A stretch of DNA of 64,000 bases from Hirundichthys speculiger (taxonomy: Eukaryota > Chordata > Actinopteri > Beloniformes > Exocoetidae): positions 43,951 through 107,950 of the forward strand of contig JAGFBZ010001933.1 of the NCBI GenBank assembly GCA_018398805.1. The letters are read 5' to 3'. The notes beneath the pieces were generated by a model that was given only the letters and a program-made list of their open reading frames with translations, was not told the origin of the DNA and did no database searches. A program made the position numbers and the translations under genes. The first letter of the stretch is position 1. The number at the start of each line of letters is the position of its first letter. Below are positions 36,746 to 48,700 of the stretch, in pieces.

Positions 36746-39700
36746 ATGGCAGCCGCAACTATTTCTATCGAACAGGACCAGTTCTGTTGTCCAGTGTGCC
36801 TGGAGGTTTTGCGAGACCCCGTGACGATCCCATGTGGACACAGTTACTGCCTGGACTGCATCGAAGACTACTGGAACAGGCCCAAGCAGAAAGACCAGCA
36901 CAGCTGCCCGCAGTGCAGGCAGGTGTTCAACCCCAGACCTCTGCTGAGCAGGAACACCGTCCTGGGTGAAGTGGTGGAAAAGTTCCTGAGAAGTGGAGTT
37001 CAAGCTGCAGGTCAACACTTGACCGAGCCCGAGGAAGTGAAGTGCAGTGTCTGCAGTGGGAGGAGGAGCAGAGCGGTTAAATCCTGCCTCGTGTGCTTGG
37101 AGTCTTACTGCGCGTCTCATCTGAAGGTTCACGAAGAACGCTTCTACAAGAAAGGCCACACACTGATCCCAGCCACGGATCAGCTGAGGGAGAAGCTCTG
37201 CCAGCAGCACAATAAGTTACTGAGGCTGTACTGTCACAACGACCAGCAGTGTGTGTGCTCTCAGTGCGTTAAAGAGAGACACAAGGGCCACGACGCCGTC
37301 TCAGTGGTGGATGAGAGAGCGACTCAACAGGTGAGTCACAGCAGTTCCCAAAGAGAAAATTCCTTCCTAGATTCACAGTTAAACTTCATATATATTTTGA
37401 CTGATACCTTTTAAATAAAACTTAACCCTTCACAACAGTTTTCCACTCTGAGTCAGTACATTTCAAATTAGCGTTGGCTCAGACAAGAATGTTGCGCTTC
37501 TTGATCATATTCATTATGGCTTCTTAGTTGCATGATTGAGCTTTAACCTGCAGATGTGGATGGAGCAGCAAGCTGCGTTCTTATGTAGGGATTTCCAGAA
37601 CTGTTTTTGAGCCTATAAAGTGATTTCCATCACAGAATTATTCTTGTTTTTAATGCAGTGCCACCTGGGGGCCTGAAAATCTCAGCCATCCAGTATTGTC
37701 TTTTTCAGTACCATTTTTACTATATAGTGTTTTGACACATTGAAAATGACCTAATATTTTCCATGAAATGGTAAATTGTCTCATTGTCAACATTTTAAAA
37801 CGTTTTATATGTCCTGCTATAAATAAAATATGGGTTTATTGTATGAGATTAGCTAATTAAAACATTTTGTTTTTATTTTACATTTTAGTGTCCCGACTTT
37901 TTGGAATTGGGGAATGTATTTTATTTCAGAGAACCATTCCGCTGATTTTTGCATGTCAGAGTAGATAACTAGCATGTAAAACATCAGAATGATTATTTTA
38001 AGTCTGTTTGGGAACGGTAACCTCCTGATTGTGAGCCTATCCTGCCTCGCAGTGATGTGTTGGACTGATGAAAGCAGATTAGTGATACTGTAACACAATG
38101 TGCATTTCATTTGGGTATAATCGTTCTGACATGAGGCCTCTCTGTTTGAGTTCCAGGTGCTTCTGTTTACTTGCAGCCACAGTTAATTGAACTAGCAAAT
38201 ATTTTAATTTAATCCAGGGGGAATTAATGATTTAAACCTCCTCCTCTTTGCTCCTGTCCTACATCCTTAAAATCTCTTCATTTGGTCTGCACTTATTCCA
38301 GGCCATACTTGGGTTTTTCCAAAAAAAAAAAAAAAAAAGCAATAAGCTGTTCTTGTAAACAACTTTCCAGTTGTCATGGTTACTTAGCTTAATTGCATCT
38401 TATTTATTTATTTATGCCAGAGTTGCCTGCTGGATTGCCTTAAGCAGCACGGCATCTAAAGTAGCTTAAAATCCCCCACATGGGTGTTTTAATGAAAAAC
38501 AGCACTGCAGAAACTCAACAGGATACAAAGACATGAGACATTATTAGTACGTTGCCACTCTGGAATCAGATGTTATGAAATGAATCATTAGTCGTGTTTG
38601 TAGCGAGAAGCTTCAGCCAGTAAGTTACTGAGAACGAGTCCAGTGAACAGAGAAAAGTCTCCTGTTTGGGAGCAGCAGCTTCCTGGAAGGTCTGCTGGTT
38701 GCCCAGCAACTCTTCACCTTGTTTCCAGTTGACACCAGGTCACCTTACTCCCACATTTAGGTTCAGTTTTTCAGATGAATTTCTATTTATCACAAGATCT
38801 ATGATGTAACTGCACTGTGCTGTCATTTGTATTTTAGTTGAATTACAACAAAACTGAAAACTTTACAAAATTAAATGCACATTTTACAAGTTAGTTTAAT
38901 CCTCAGACATTTTGATATTTTTGCACTTTGGGGCCCCTGAAAAAAAGATGGACCAAAACCGTGACCAAATGACAGACAACAAAAAAGTGACATTTGGAAA
39001 TGCAATGTGGGAGCAACAGCTCGAGCCCTATTTCATAAATTTGTTTACCCAAAATGGACGCTGGTACTTCCTGTTGGCAGTGTCCTTGTCCGTGAACAGA
39101 CGGCTGTTACTGGAACACTGATACCGAAGAAATCTCACTTATTCTCATGCAAAATCTGGAGTCAAACAAAATGCCTTCTTTGGATTAAATTCTGAACTTC
39201 TCTTCCAAAGGGTGATGAGGATAATGGTATTTATTAAATCATTGCCTCATTCTGAATATGTAAAATATTTTTCAAGTCCATGTGTTCAGATTTACATATT
39301 TTCTCCCAGAGGGCAAAGTGCTAATAAAAGCATGTTACTAAGCATCCAGGAACTTAAAGTCTTCCTTTGTTGTGTGCAGCCACTACATTTGATTTAAAGG
39401 GCTGAGCTGAGGGATAACTCCCCCCCAGTTAACTAGCTTTTAAACTCAAATCAGCTTCTACACATTTCTATATCCAAACTGTGGGCTTTCTTAAACAGAT
39501 CTAAAATCAGTGCATATGCTGCAGCAGATTTCCCCCATATTAAACTGTGCGTCATGATAAATCTCTGCGGGACCCCCTTTCTAAAACTTGCTGAATATAA
39601 ATAAAACATGAGGGTGACTCATTCTGTATGGTGTCTGAAATTGGAGTTGAGACACAACAGATTCAATTTGTGTACGTGTTTTTGAGATGCAGGAAATATC

Positions 39701-42532
39701 TTTTTGTAGTCAGGGGTGAAGGCTTCAACGGTTTTAATATTTAACACAGGGACTGGAAAATATGCCTTCGTCCTGCAGCCATTTCTTATGCTCAGATGCC
39801 GCGGCGCCTGATAGACCAAAGGCCTTCCGACGCAATCCAGTCCTTTGACTGTGAAATCAAAACGTTCCAACCTGAAAACCAACCATGGAAAAATTATTCA
39901 AGTGAGCCGGATGAGACTTCTGTGTGATTTTCATCTGCTGTATTCTCTTAGAAAAAACTCAGAGATGCCTCTTTGAAGTCTGTGCAGAGACTGAGGGATG
40001 CAGAGAAGGAACTTAAATATGTCATCAGATACATCAAGGTGAGTCGGTTTCCTCTGCTAGAACTTCAAACGTGTTGGTGGCATGCTGTGCATGTTTCCTG
40101 GAGAGCAAAGAGGTAACTTTATCCTCCGCAGCACTCCACGGAGGCCGCGGTGGAGGAGAGCGAGAGGATTTTCTCCAAGTTGATGCGATTCATTGAGAAA
40201 CAAAGCAGCGAAGTGAAGGAGCTGATCAGAGTTCAGGAGAGAGCAGCTGTTAGTCAGGCTGAGGAGGTGCTGGAGAAGATACAGAGAGAGATGGCGGAGC
40301 TCAGGAACACCGGCGCTGAGCTGGAGAGGCTCTCACAGACAGAGGACCACATCCACTTCCTCCAGGTAAAGATGTATGACAGAAAATTATCTGTAAGTTT
40401 GTGTTTTTTACTCTTGTACTGTACACAGAATTGAGAAGTGAGATGAGAAAGCAACAACACTTTTTCAATTATTTTTTATTAACAGTTATGTATTTACCTG
40501 TGGAAGTTAAAATCTGGAGAAATTTGTAAAAGAGCTTCTTTTAAATTAATGTTCAAGGCAAAATTAAATCTTAAAGTTTCTCCATAGTGAGCATCTTGGA
40601 TATATTTAGAAGAATATTGAGCAGTGACAAACTGCTCTATTCCTCAACCACGTACAAATAACTTAAATCAGGCTCAGAAGTTTGCAAATTAAACTATCCA
40701 ATGAGTATAAAACATTTTGAAGTTATTTTTTGTAGATTGATGATATGAAAATAGAATATTCTGAGATTGGCTGAAGTTCTGAGTTATACAACTGTGTAAT
40801 TTCTTGATTTCTACTTTTGATTAGTCATTTCCAGTAGTCAAATTTTAGTCTTATTTACTGGATTCAAATGTTCTTTGAAACATGTTTATTTTGTACAATT
40901 ATATCATATAGTCTAAAAAACCATAACACAGTATTCTTAAATGCCAGACAAACTTTTACTTGTCAAATGCCACTGAAGATGACCGTATATCCACATGAGC
41001 ACAGGTTCTGTGCAGATTACTCAGATGGGATTTCAAACACCAAAATGATGACTAAAATGTCAAACTCAAGACCTCAAAAATGGTAGATTAAACAAGGAGT
41101 GACATAATGGTGGCTCCAATTGATCTAAAATCTATGTGGAAAAAATAGTCAGTTCCTATTTTACAAGTGCAGGCATTTGATCTAATGATGAAAGTATCAG
41201 ACAAAAAAAGTCTAGAAACACGTTTTCCCTCCATAGACTTTTACAGACCTGGAAAATAAGTCTTAAATCATTTCCATATTTTTCAAAGACTACACAGGAA
41301 CCAGCACTGCAATCAGTGCTGGTTTTGAATAAATGATGACATTTAGCTTGATCTTTAACACCAGATCCCATCAGCTGGACTATTAAGTGTGAACCTGATG
41401 CAGGTTCAACACTATGCAAGTTGGGAATTTTTTTTTTTTTTTGTCCATTCAAATCTTTTTATTTGGTCTTTCTACATGTTTTTGGCAGAAGTGCAAGTCT
41501 CTCCATTTCCCTACAAAAACTGTGGAGATGCCCAATACTGACGCACTTACATATTTGATGTATAAAACCATGAGAGGAGCCCTGGTCAATTTAAAGGACA
41601 GCCTGGATGAGGCATTTAACAAAGATTTCAACAGAGTATCTGACAAAGGTACTTCTGTTTCATCTCTTTAAATATTGTTTTGTGGTACATGGTAAATAAA
41701 GGGTATTTGTCTGCATTTTTAGTATTTTCCCTGAAGGACAGCAATGACCTCAGCGGCTCTGAAAAGATTAAAGGTATGCAATTTGTGAGCAGATGCTTTG
41801 AAATTTAAAAAAAGGTTGCTCTGTGCAGCTTGTATAAATTTAGCATTTAATCCCCTACATTTTTCAGCCATCAATGATGCTCCATATAGCACAGGACCAA
41901 AGACGAGGGGTGATTTCCTACAATGTGAGTCATTTCATAAACCTTATTAGCATTCCTACATTAGTAATCAGTGATAGATGGCTTCTGACCAACTTCTCTG
42001 TCCAGACTACAGTGATTTAACTCTGGACCCAAACACAGCCAACTCTTACCTGAGCTTCTCTGACGGCCGGAGATCAGTTACCACCAGCTCAGAGCCGCAA
42101 CCCTACCCTGATAACCCGGACCGCTTCTCCAGATGGGCCCAGGTGCTGTGCAGAGCTGGGATGGCTGGTCGCTGCTACTGGGAAGTGGAGTGGGCTGGAA
42201 ACGGAGGTGTCTCCGTTGGCGTCTGCTACAAAAGCATGAGCAGGAGCGGAGGAGGGAGGGACTGCAAGCTGGGACACAACTCAAGGTCCTGGAGCCTGGA
42301 CTGCACCAACACAGGATGCTCATTCCAGCACAACAAGGAAAGCGTGACCATCGCTGCTCCCTGTGGCAGCAGAATAGGAGTGTATCTAGACTTCAGGGGC
42401 GGGACACTTTCTTTCTACAATGTTTCTGATGCAATGGTTCTACTGCACAAAGAGAAGACCACATTCACCCAACCTGTATACCCAGGATTCTGGGTGGGGT
42501 TGGGATCTACCTTGAAGCTGTGCTCACTTTAA
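36746..42532 (+). CDS. finTRIM-type E3 ligase with PRY/SPRY domain (TRIM gene 2)
   Basis: Exons 36746-37330, 39952-40038, 40132-40365, 41489-41648, 41723-41773, 41868-41924 and 42006-42532 join in phase to 566 residues. The RING has C15, C18, C30, H32, C35, C38, C54, C57, preceded by an extra C14. Two B-boxes follow ([31 protein letters not shown]). The coiled coil is at about 196-302, encoded by an 87-nt and a 234-nt exon. The C-terminal exon is PRY/SPRY: LTLDPNTANSYLSFSDG, CYWEVEW, SWSLDC, IGVYLDFRGGTLSFYNVSD and PVYPGFWVG. SPRY binds the target; RING recruits E2-ubiquitin. Exons 3 and 4 are exactly as long (234 and 160 nt) as in TRIM gene 1, so the two are tandem paralogues. Its 3' end faces that of eef1d. 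Confidence 0.92.
37331..39951 (+). other. First intron of TRIM gene 2, nothing recognised
   Basis: AT-rich with a poly-A tract near 38322-38338. I see no exon, RNA gene or clear transposon terminus. Confidence 0.45.
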
Positions 42533-42651
42533 ATGTCAAACTGAGTGTGCTACCTTCAAAACCAGCTTCAACTTCCCTTGTATATAAAATGTCTTCTTTT
42601 CTGTGATAAAAATAAGGAAACAAACCAAAGTTTCTGCTCCAAGCTCAGCTT

Positions 42652-42657
42652 TTTATT
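42652..42657 (-). terminator. Poly(A) signal AATAAA, eef1d
   Basis: Minus-strand AATAAA about 50 bases after the eef1d stop codon (42708-42710) and only about 120 bases from the stop of the convergent TRIM gene. Confidence 0.7.
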
Positions 42658-42707
42658 AACCGTACAAGCTGTGAGCAGCAGCAACACCTTGGTGGAGCAG
42701 GTAACAC

Positions 42708-45700
42708 TTAGATCTTGTTGAAGGCAGCAACATCTACACTCTGGACCTGTAGAAGAAAAAGCAGAAAGCATTCAGTTTAACTTAAGGCTCTTAAGAGCTA
42801 TGTTAACTCATTCATTTTAAATAAAGTTGTTAAAACTGATTCACTTGTCTGGTTATTTAAGCATACCATTTCCTCCCTAAAAAACTGAAAACAAGAGTTC
42901 AGTTGAAGCAGAAGACTGAAAACACTTATGAGACACAGCAAGTCTTGTATTTGTTTCTCTGATAGAGAATTAAAAATAATTTTCTTTTTTCTGCCAAGTC
43001 CACCTACACCTCTCTCCTTAAGCTTGATTTATACTTCTATGTCACAGGTACAATGTACGTCAACCATAGGTATGAACCATCTGCTGAAAGCTACACCAGA
43101 CCCTGATGTAACCTCTCGTCACATCAACACAGAAATATGACTGGTCTGCTTGGGCAGGTTTGATCTTTACATTTTCTGCTGCTATATTTTCAAGTGGGCT
43201 AGAATGACAGTTTACTATAATGTCTGTAAAAGTGAAAGATTCTTAACATTTATCATCACCAACTCACATAAGATATACTTGATTTGCTCCGTTGCCATGT
43301 CTGAGCTACATAAAGGAAATAAACCAAAAGAAGCTCAGCAATGGAAGCTACAGTACTGCAGAAAAGAACCTGCATTTCCCTCTAGTGGTTGATGGTGTAA
43401 CTACAGGACTACACTAACAACAACACACAAGTATTGAAGCCAGATGGCATTGGGTCTGTGCATAGCCTACATGCACATTCGCTACACAGAAGCATAAATC
43501 AAGCTTTACTCCATGCACCAAACAACCCAAGAGATCACTACTAAGAGCGGAAGCTTCTCAGCAGGATTCTCCTTCCCTGGGCTGACAGATGGAGAGAGCT
43601 TTCGCTCCCAAATGAGCCTCTTTCTTTCAACTATGTGCTCAGAGACCAGTGATGAAAAAGGAAACAGCCAAATACATGAGGAATGACGACCTTAATCAGA
43701 TACACTGACTTTTCTTCTGAGTCTAACTTATGGTGCAACACCGCCCCGCCACCCCAACTGTAAATTTTATGCATGTGTAATCTACGAAATTTATCTCCAA
43801 TAATGGAAAAAATAAATGTAGGAAGTAACTAAGTAATTATTTTGTTGTACTCGGTCACTGAGGTCCTGGTTAATGAATGTTGTTGGTTGCTCAGTGTTTT
43901 CAGACAGACAATCTCCCGCAGTTAACTGGCTGCAACCTTACACCTTACACAACCTTACACTCCAGACAAATTGTATCCCCTGCTGACATAACTTGTCAAC
44001 AAAAATAGAATAACAACTTTTCTAAAGGTTTTTGGGACATGAACTACCCTGTTTTTCCAAGGGTTATTTTAGATGTGATTCTTAGTAAGCAAAGAACTTT
44101 AGCTGGATCACAAAAAGCTTTCCTGCATTTTAACTGGCATTAGAGACAATAAAAAAAAACAAAAAAATCTGTCTAGAATTAGAAATTTGTGCTACCACCC
44201 CAGTGGAGGAGGATGTGCCATTTGTGGTTCCATTACTTTTAAATAGTTCATCAGTAAAACATATAGATTTTCTATGCAATCGTTGCTCCTCATTTTACAG
44301 AGGGACCAACGCTTAGAAAAAAAGAATCTCCATTCACTTCTAACTACTAGGGGTGTGAAAAAAAAAAGATTTGGCAATATATCGTGATTTTCGGCCGCCC
44401 AATATAATATCGATTTTTCAGCTCCTGATATCGATCTTTTAGGAAAATACTTAAATGTGCAAAAACACTAGTAATAAATAAATAGGTTGTTTTTAAGTTG
44501 TTATGAACATATACAGCAACTTGATTTTTCATCTCTACTTTTAGTTTTGATATTAACTGGGTAGAATATCACAATATATCATGATAATATTTTATTGCGA
44601 CCAAGTATCATGATAGATATCGTATTGCGAAGCCCTTGCCAATACTCACCCCTACTAACTATTAAGGGGTTTGAATCTGAGTCATACAAGAAACAAGAGC
44701 ATTCAATAGACTTAAACAACACCCCAGGGTAAACCCAGTAAAGAAACAACCTCTGACATGTATACGAGCCATTGGGTTCAATAGAAAATTGAACATCCTG
44801 TAAGTAATTAAAAGTTGCCGTTGAAAGGTCTGAATATTTGCAATTAATAAATTTTATCTAATCAGTTAAGTTAAATCAATAAACTAAAAGAACCAAGTCC
44901 AACTTCATCAGTTTTCTCAAATTAAACCTCTCTTTAACAATGTTAGCTGGTATCGTGCTTGTTAACATACCGAGTCATTGCCAAAGATGCTGCAATAAAA
45001 CTGCAGATGTTTCCGTGTGAAAATAATCTCCAGTTGCACTGGGATGCACACAAACGTTGACCACACTACACTACACTACACAATTTTGGTCTTTTAAAAA
45101 TCTTTCCAAAATCATAGTATGAGACCCTCTCACATCAAAAGACTTAAAGTTTTAAGTTGCAGACTGAAGACATGGGAGATCCTGTGGGGTCACTATTCAC
45201 ATGACTACACTCAGATTCACTTTGAGTTGTCAAAAGACAACAATGGTCCTAACTGGTCGCTGACAAACTGTATCATGGAAGGTTACAGTGTGCATGAGAC
45301 AAGACTAAAGACTTTGATACTACCAAGATGCAGAAAAGTGTGCCTCCATTTGCCACCATTAAACCTTATAATTGAGATGATGGGAGAGCGCCCCAACTCA
45401 AGCAAGGCCAACTGATTCGCTGCCGAATGGGGAATTGGTTCGTAACTTTGAAATCACTTGTAAAATCTTGTGCAAGGTTGGCACAAGTGTATTTTAGAAG
45501 CTCAGAACGTTTTAAAACAAAGCCACACAGACCAAAAAAATAAATAAAATCAAGGAGGGTTAAATAACAAGGAGTGAATGTGACTCACGTAGTCTTCAAA
45601 TTTGGTGATTTCTTCCTCCAGAATGTCGGTGCCAACTTTGTCGTCCTCAACCACACAGTTGATTTGCAGCTTCTTGATGCCGTAGCCAACTGGAACCAGC

Positions 45701-48700
45701 TTTGAAGCTCCCCACAGGAGCCCATCCATCTGCACCGAGCGCACACACTCCTCCAGCTTTGACATGTCTGTCTCATCATCCCACTAAGGAAACACATGAG
45801 CACGAAGAGACCAACAGCCCATGTCAGAATGCCAGTTGGAGACATGGCACATTATCATCACTATTTTTCTTCTTCTTTACAACATTCGCAGGAGTTAAAG
45901 CAAAAAAAGATCCTGAGCCTGAACTTTTGTGTGTGTGGTGAAAGTGGGGGGTTGCTCCTACAACATGGTAGTTAACACATATAGCGTGTAGGATACTTTT
46001 GATATCAAGTTTTGCTGCTTAGGTTTGTCCTTGACAGCTTACAAGATGACCTACAGTCACTCATAAGTGATGTCAGTAAAGCATTTTTAAAATACAAGAC
46101 ACCCCCACCCCCCCCCCCCCCCAACCCCAATGAAATGCCGCAAATCCTTTAAACCCTGCATTCATGAGAACTGACTTACATTAAAAAGAAAAAAAAAAAA
46201 TTATGTCATTGATCACACAGAAGTTAATGAATCCATTTTCTATTTTTTGGAGTTATTCACCTTTCCTCCTTAAGATGAATTGGACCAACGGAACTTTATT
46301 CACTGTCACCCAGTTTTATGAATTTAAAACACTTTAGCTGTTATATGAGAGCACTGTTAGAGCTTAGATATGTACGTACGGGCTTGACATCCAACAGGAT
46401 GGATGATTTGGCAATGACAGCAGGTTTCTTGGCTTTCTTGGCTGCATAGGCCTCCAGGCGTTCTTGCTTCAGGCGCTCTGCCTCCTCATCTTCCTCATCA
46501 CTGCCGAACAAGTCTATGTCATCATCATCATCACCATTTTCCACTTTTACGTCTTTGACTGGAGCTGCCTGCACTGGAGCAACCTAGAAGGACACACAAA
46601 AATGATTGCAGTAGAAAGTCAAGTAAAAAGTAAAAAGAGACAAGACAGCATTGCCTTTTACAGGTTATACATAAAGTGCATGTCTAGCGTATTTATGCAA
46701 TTGTTCATTATTTACCTTGGCACATGAGACAGCTGCTGTTGCTGGGGTCTTCTCCAGCACAGCTACTCTGGACTCCAGCTTGTGCAGGGTGGCCCTCATC
46801 TCCTCCACCACTAAGATAAAAACACAACAGGAAAGTTACAATAACTGATTATTTGCCATTTGAGAGCAGCAGAAATAAGCGGAACATTGACTCCATGACA
46901 AGTTCGTATGGTGACATGTAAGTGAATACTTAATTTCAACATCCAGAGTGGAAGAATTAAGTAAATACAATTTATTGATTGTTCATTTTTTGGCCACCTG
47001 ATGAGTGCCAAGTCCAATAATATCCTTCTCTCCAGCTCTGCAGTTGTCTTTACAAACTTCTGAGGAAAAAAGCTGGCTTTTTAGCTGACAAATGCGTTGC
47101 AGTGTTCACTAACAGGCTGCTCTATTTATCTTCTATAATGGGTTTCAGAGAGCTTTTTTAAATTAAATTTTTAATTAAAAATTAACTTATTTTAAATTTC
47201 TTGTTAAAATAAGTTAAAGGAAAATTATTTAAAGATTCAGCATGAAACCTTGCAAATCTGAGGGGAGCTGTATGCTGCATATTCAGGCAATATTCTTCAC
47301 TTTGAACATGAATAATGTAGAACCATAAAAACAGTGCGGTTCAAAATGTTAAGACGAAGGAGTGAGGAGGAAACCCCCCCCCCCCCCCCCCCCCACACCC
47401 CACACACCTTTGTGCAGAGTCTGGTTCTCCAGCTCCAGGCTCTTCATCCGTGAAACCAGTTCCTGGTCTCCTCCTCCATGTGAGGATGACTGCAAGAAGA
47501 TGAAAATTTGTTTAACAAGACTCATGCTGCAGGTCAGCACAGAAATGGTAAAAACATCCATGTTGAGATCCTTTTTGAGTCTGAAGGAGAAAAATAAATA
47601 AAAAAAAATGAAGCCAATGCAGGACTGAAATGTGTGACATGATTTGCACAGATGCACACAAACACACTAATCTTCATAAATCCCATCAATCCCCAATAAA
47701 ATCCAATTTTCTCTGCCTAAACGTCAGCATGCGACTCGACAAACATTTAACAAACCTTCAGACAATTTCCAAATTTGTCCTTACCAGCACATAAACTAAT
47801 TTACATATTACCATCCAAAATCCAATCTCACTATAAACCATAATGAAGTGAAGAAGACTGGGCCAAAGTTCCTCCATCAACAGGGTTAGGGTTAGACTGA
47901 GAACATCTAAATTTGTGTTAAATAAATAACCGTATAGGTTTACCCTTTTTTTTTTCTTAACACAATGTCCACATACATAAAACCTTGGGACTGAAAGAAG
48001 ATGTACTTTCTTTTCTCATTGCTTGAAGATCAATCATTAGTGTGCGACATCTAACAGAAGCGGCGGGATGATGAGATGGTGGGAGGACAAGATGGGATGC
48101 AACAGTGCTGTGATGACAGAAATGCATCTAATTTGAGGCAGCAGCAGATGCAGCGAGCACATCCAGCTGTTTGTCTCAAGTCATGCAGCAGGCCAGAGCA
48201 GCAACACCCGATGGAGACTTACGTTTCTGTGCTGTCGTTTTGGTTGACGCCCTTTGGCCTGCTGCTGGGCCGTTTTCGCCTACACCCGTGATGTGCAAGA
48301 TTGAGTAAAAAAGAAAACATTAAAAAAGGTAACAGAAATACAGTTTGTAGGCAGCAAACAGATGCTATAAAGTTTATACTGTGGACTGCATTAGATGGAT
48401 GTCACACATATATTGGAAGAGAAATTAAAAGTTTTAAACCAGTTAAGCCTTTGCATCCATGTTGGATTTAAAAAAAAAAAAAAAAGAAAAAAAACAGATT
48501 TATCAGCAGTGCCAAATTGGTTTTGCTGTTCTTTAGACTTTTTTTTGTAAAAAGAAGTTGGGCCACGTGAAAAACTTTCACACATAATAATAATTCATCA
48601 ATTCATGCAGACAGATATAGTGTATTTTTCTTAATCATTCCCACAGAACTGTGAAACTGCACAAGTTTCCAGATGAATTCAGAAAAGAAAGAATTGTGTC

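Noticed and set aside
36725..37210. 161-codon minus-strand open frame opposite TRIM gene 2 exon 1
   Set aside because: Same reason: a shadow of the RING/B-box coding strand.
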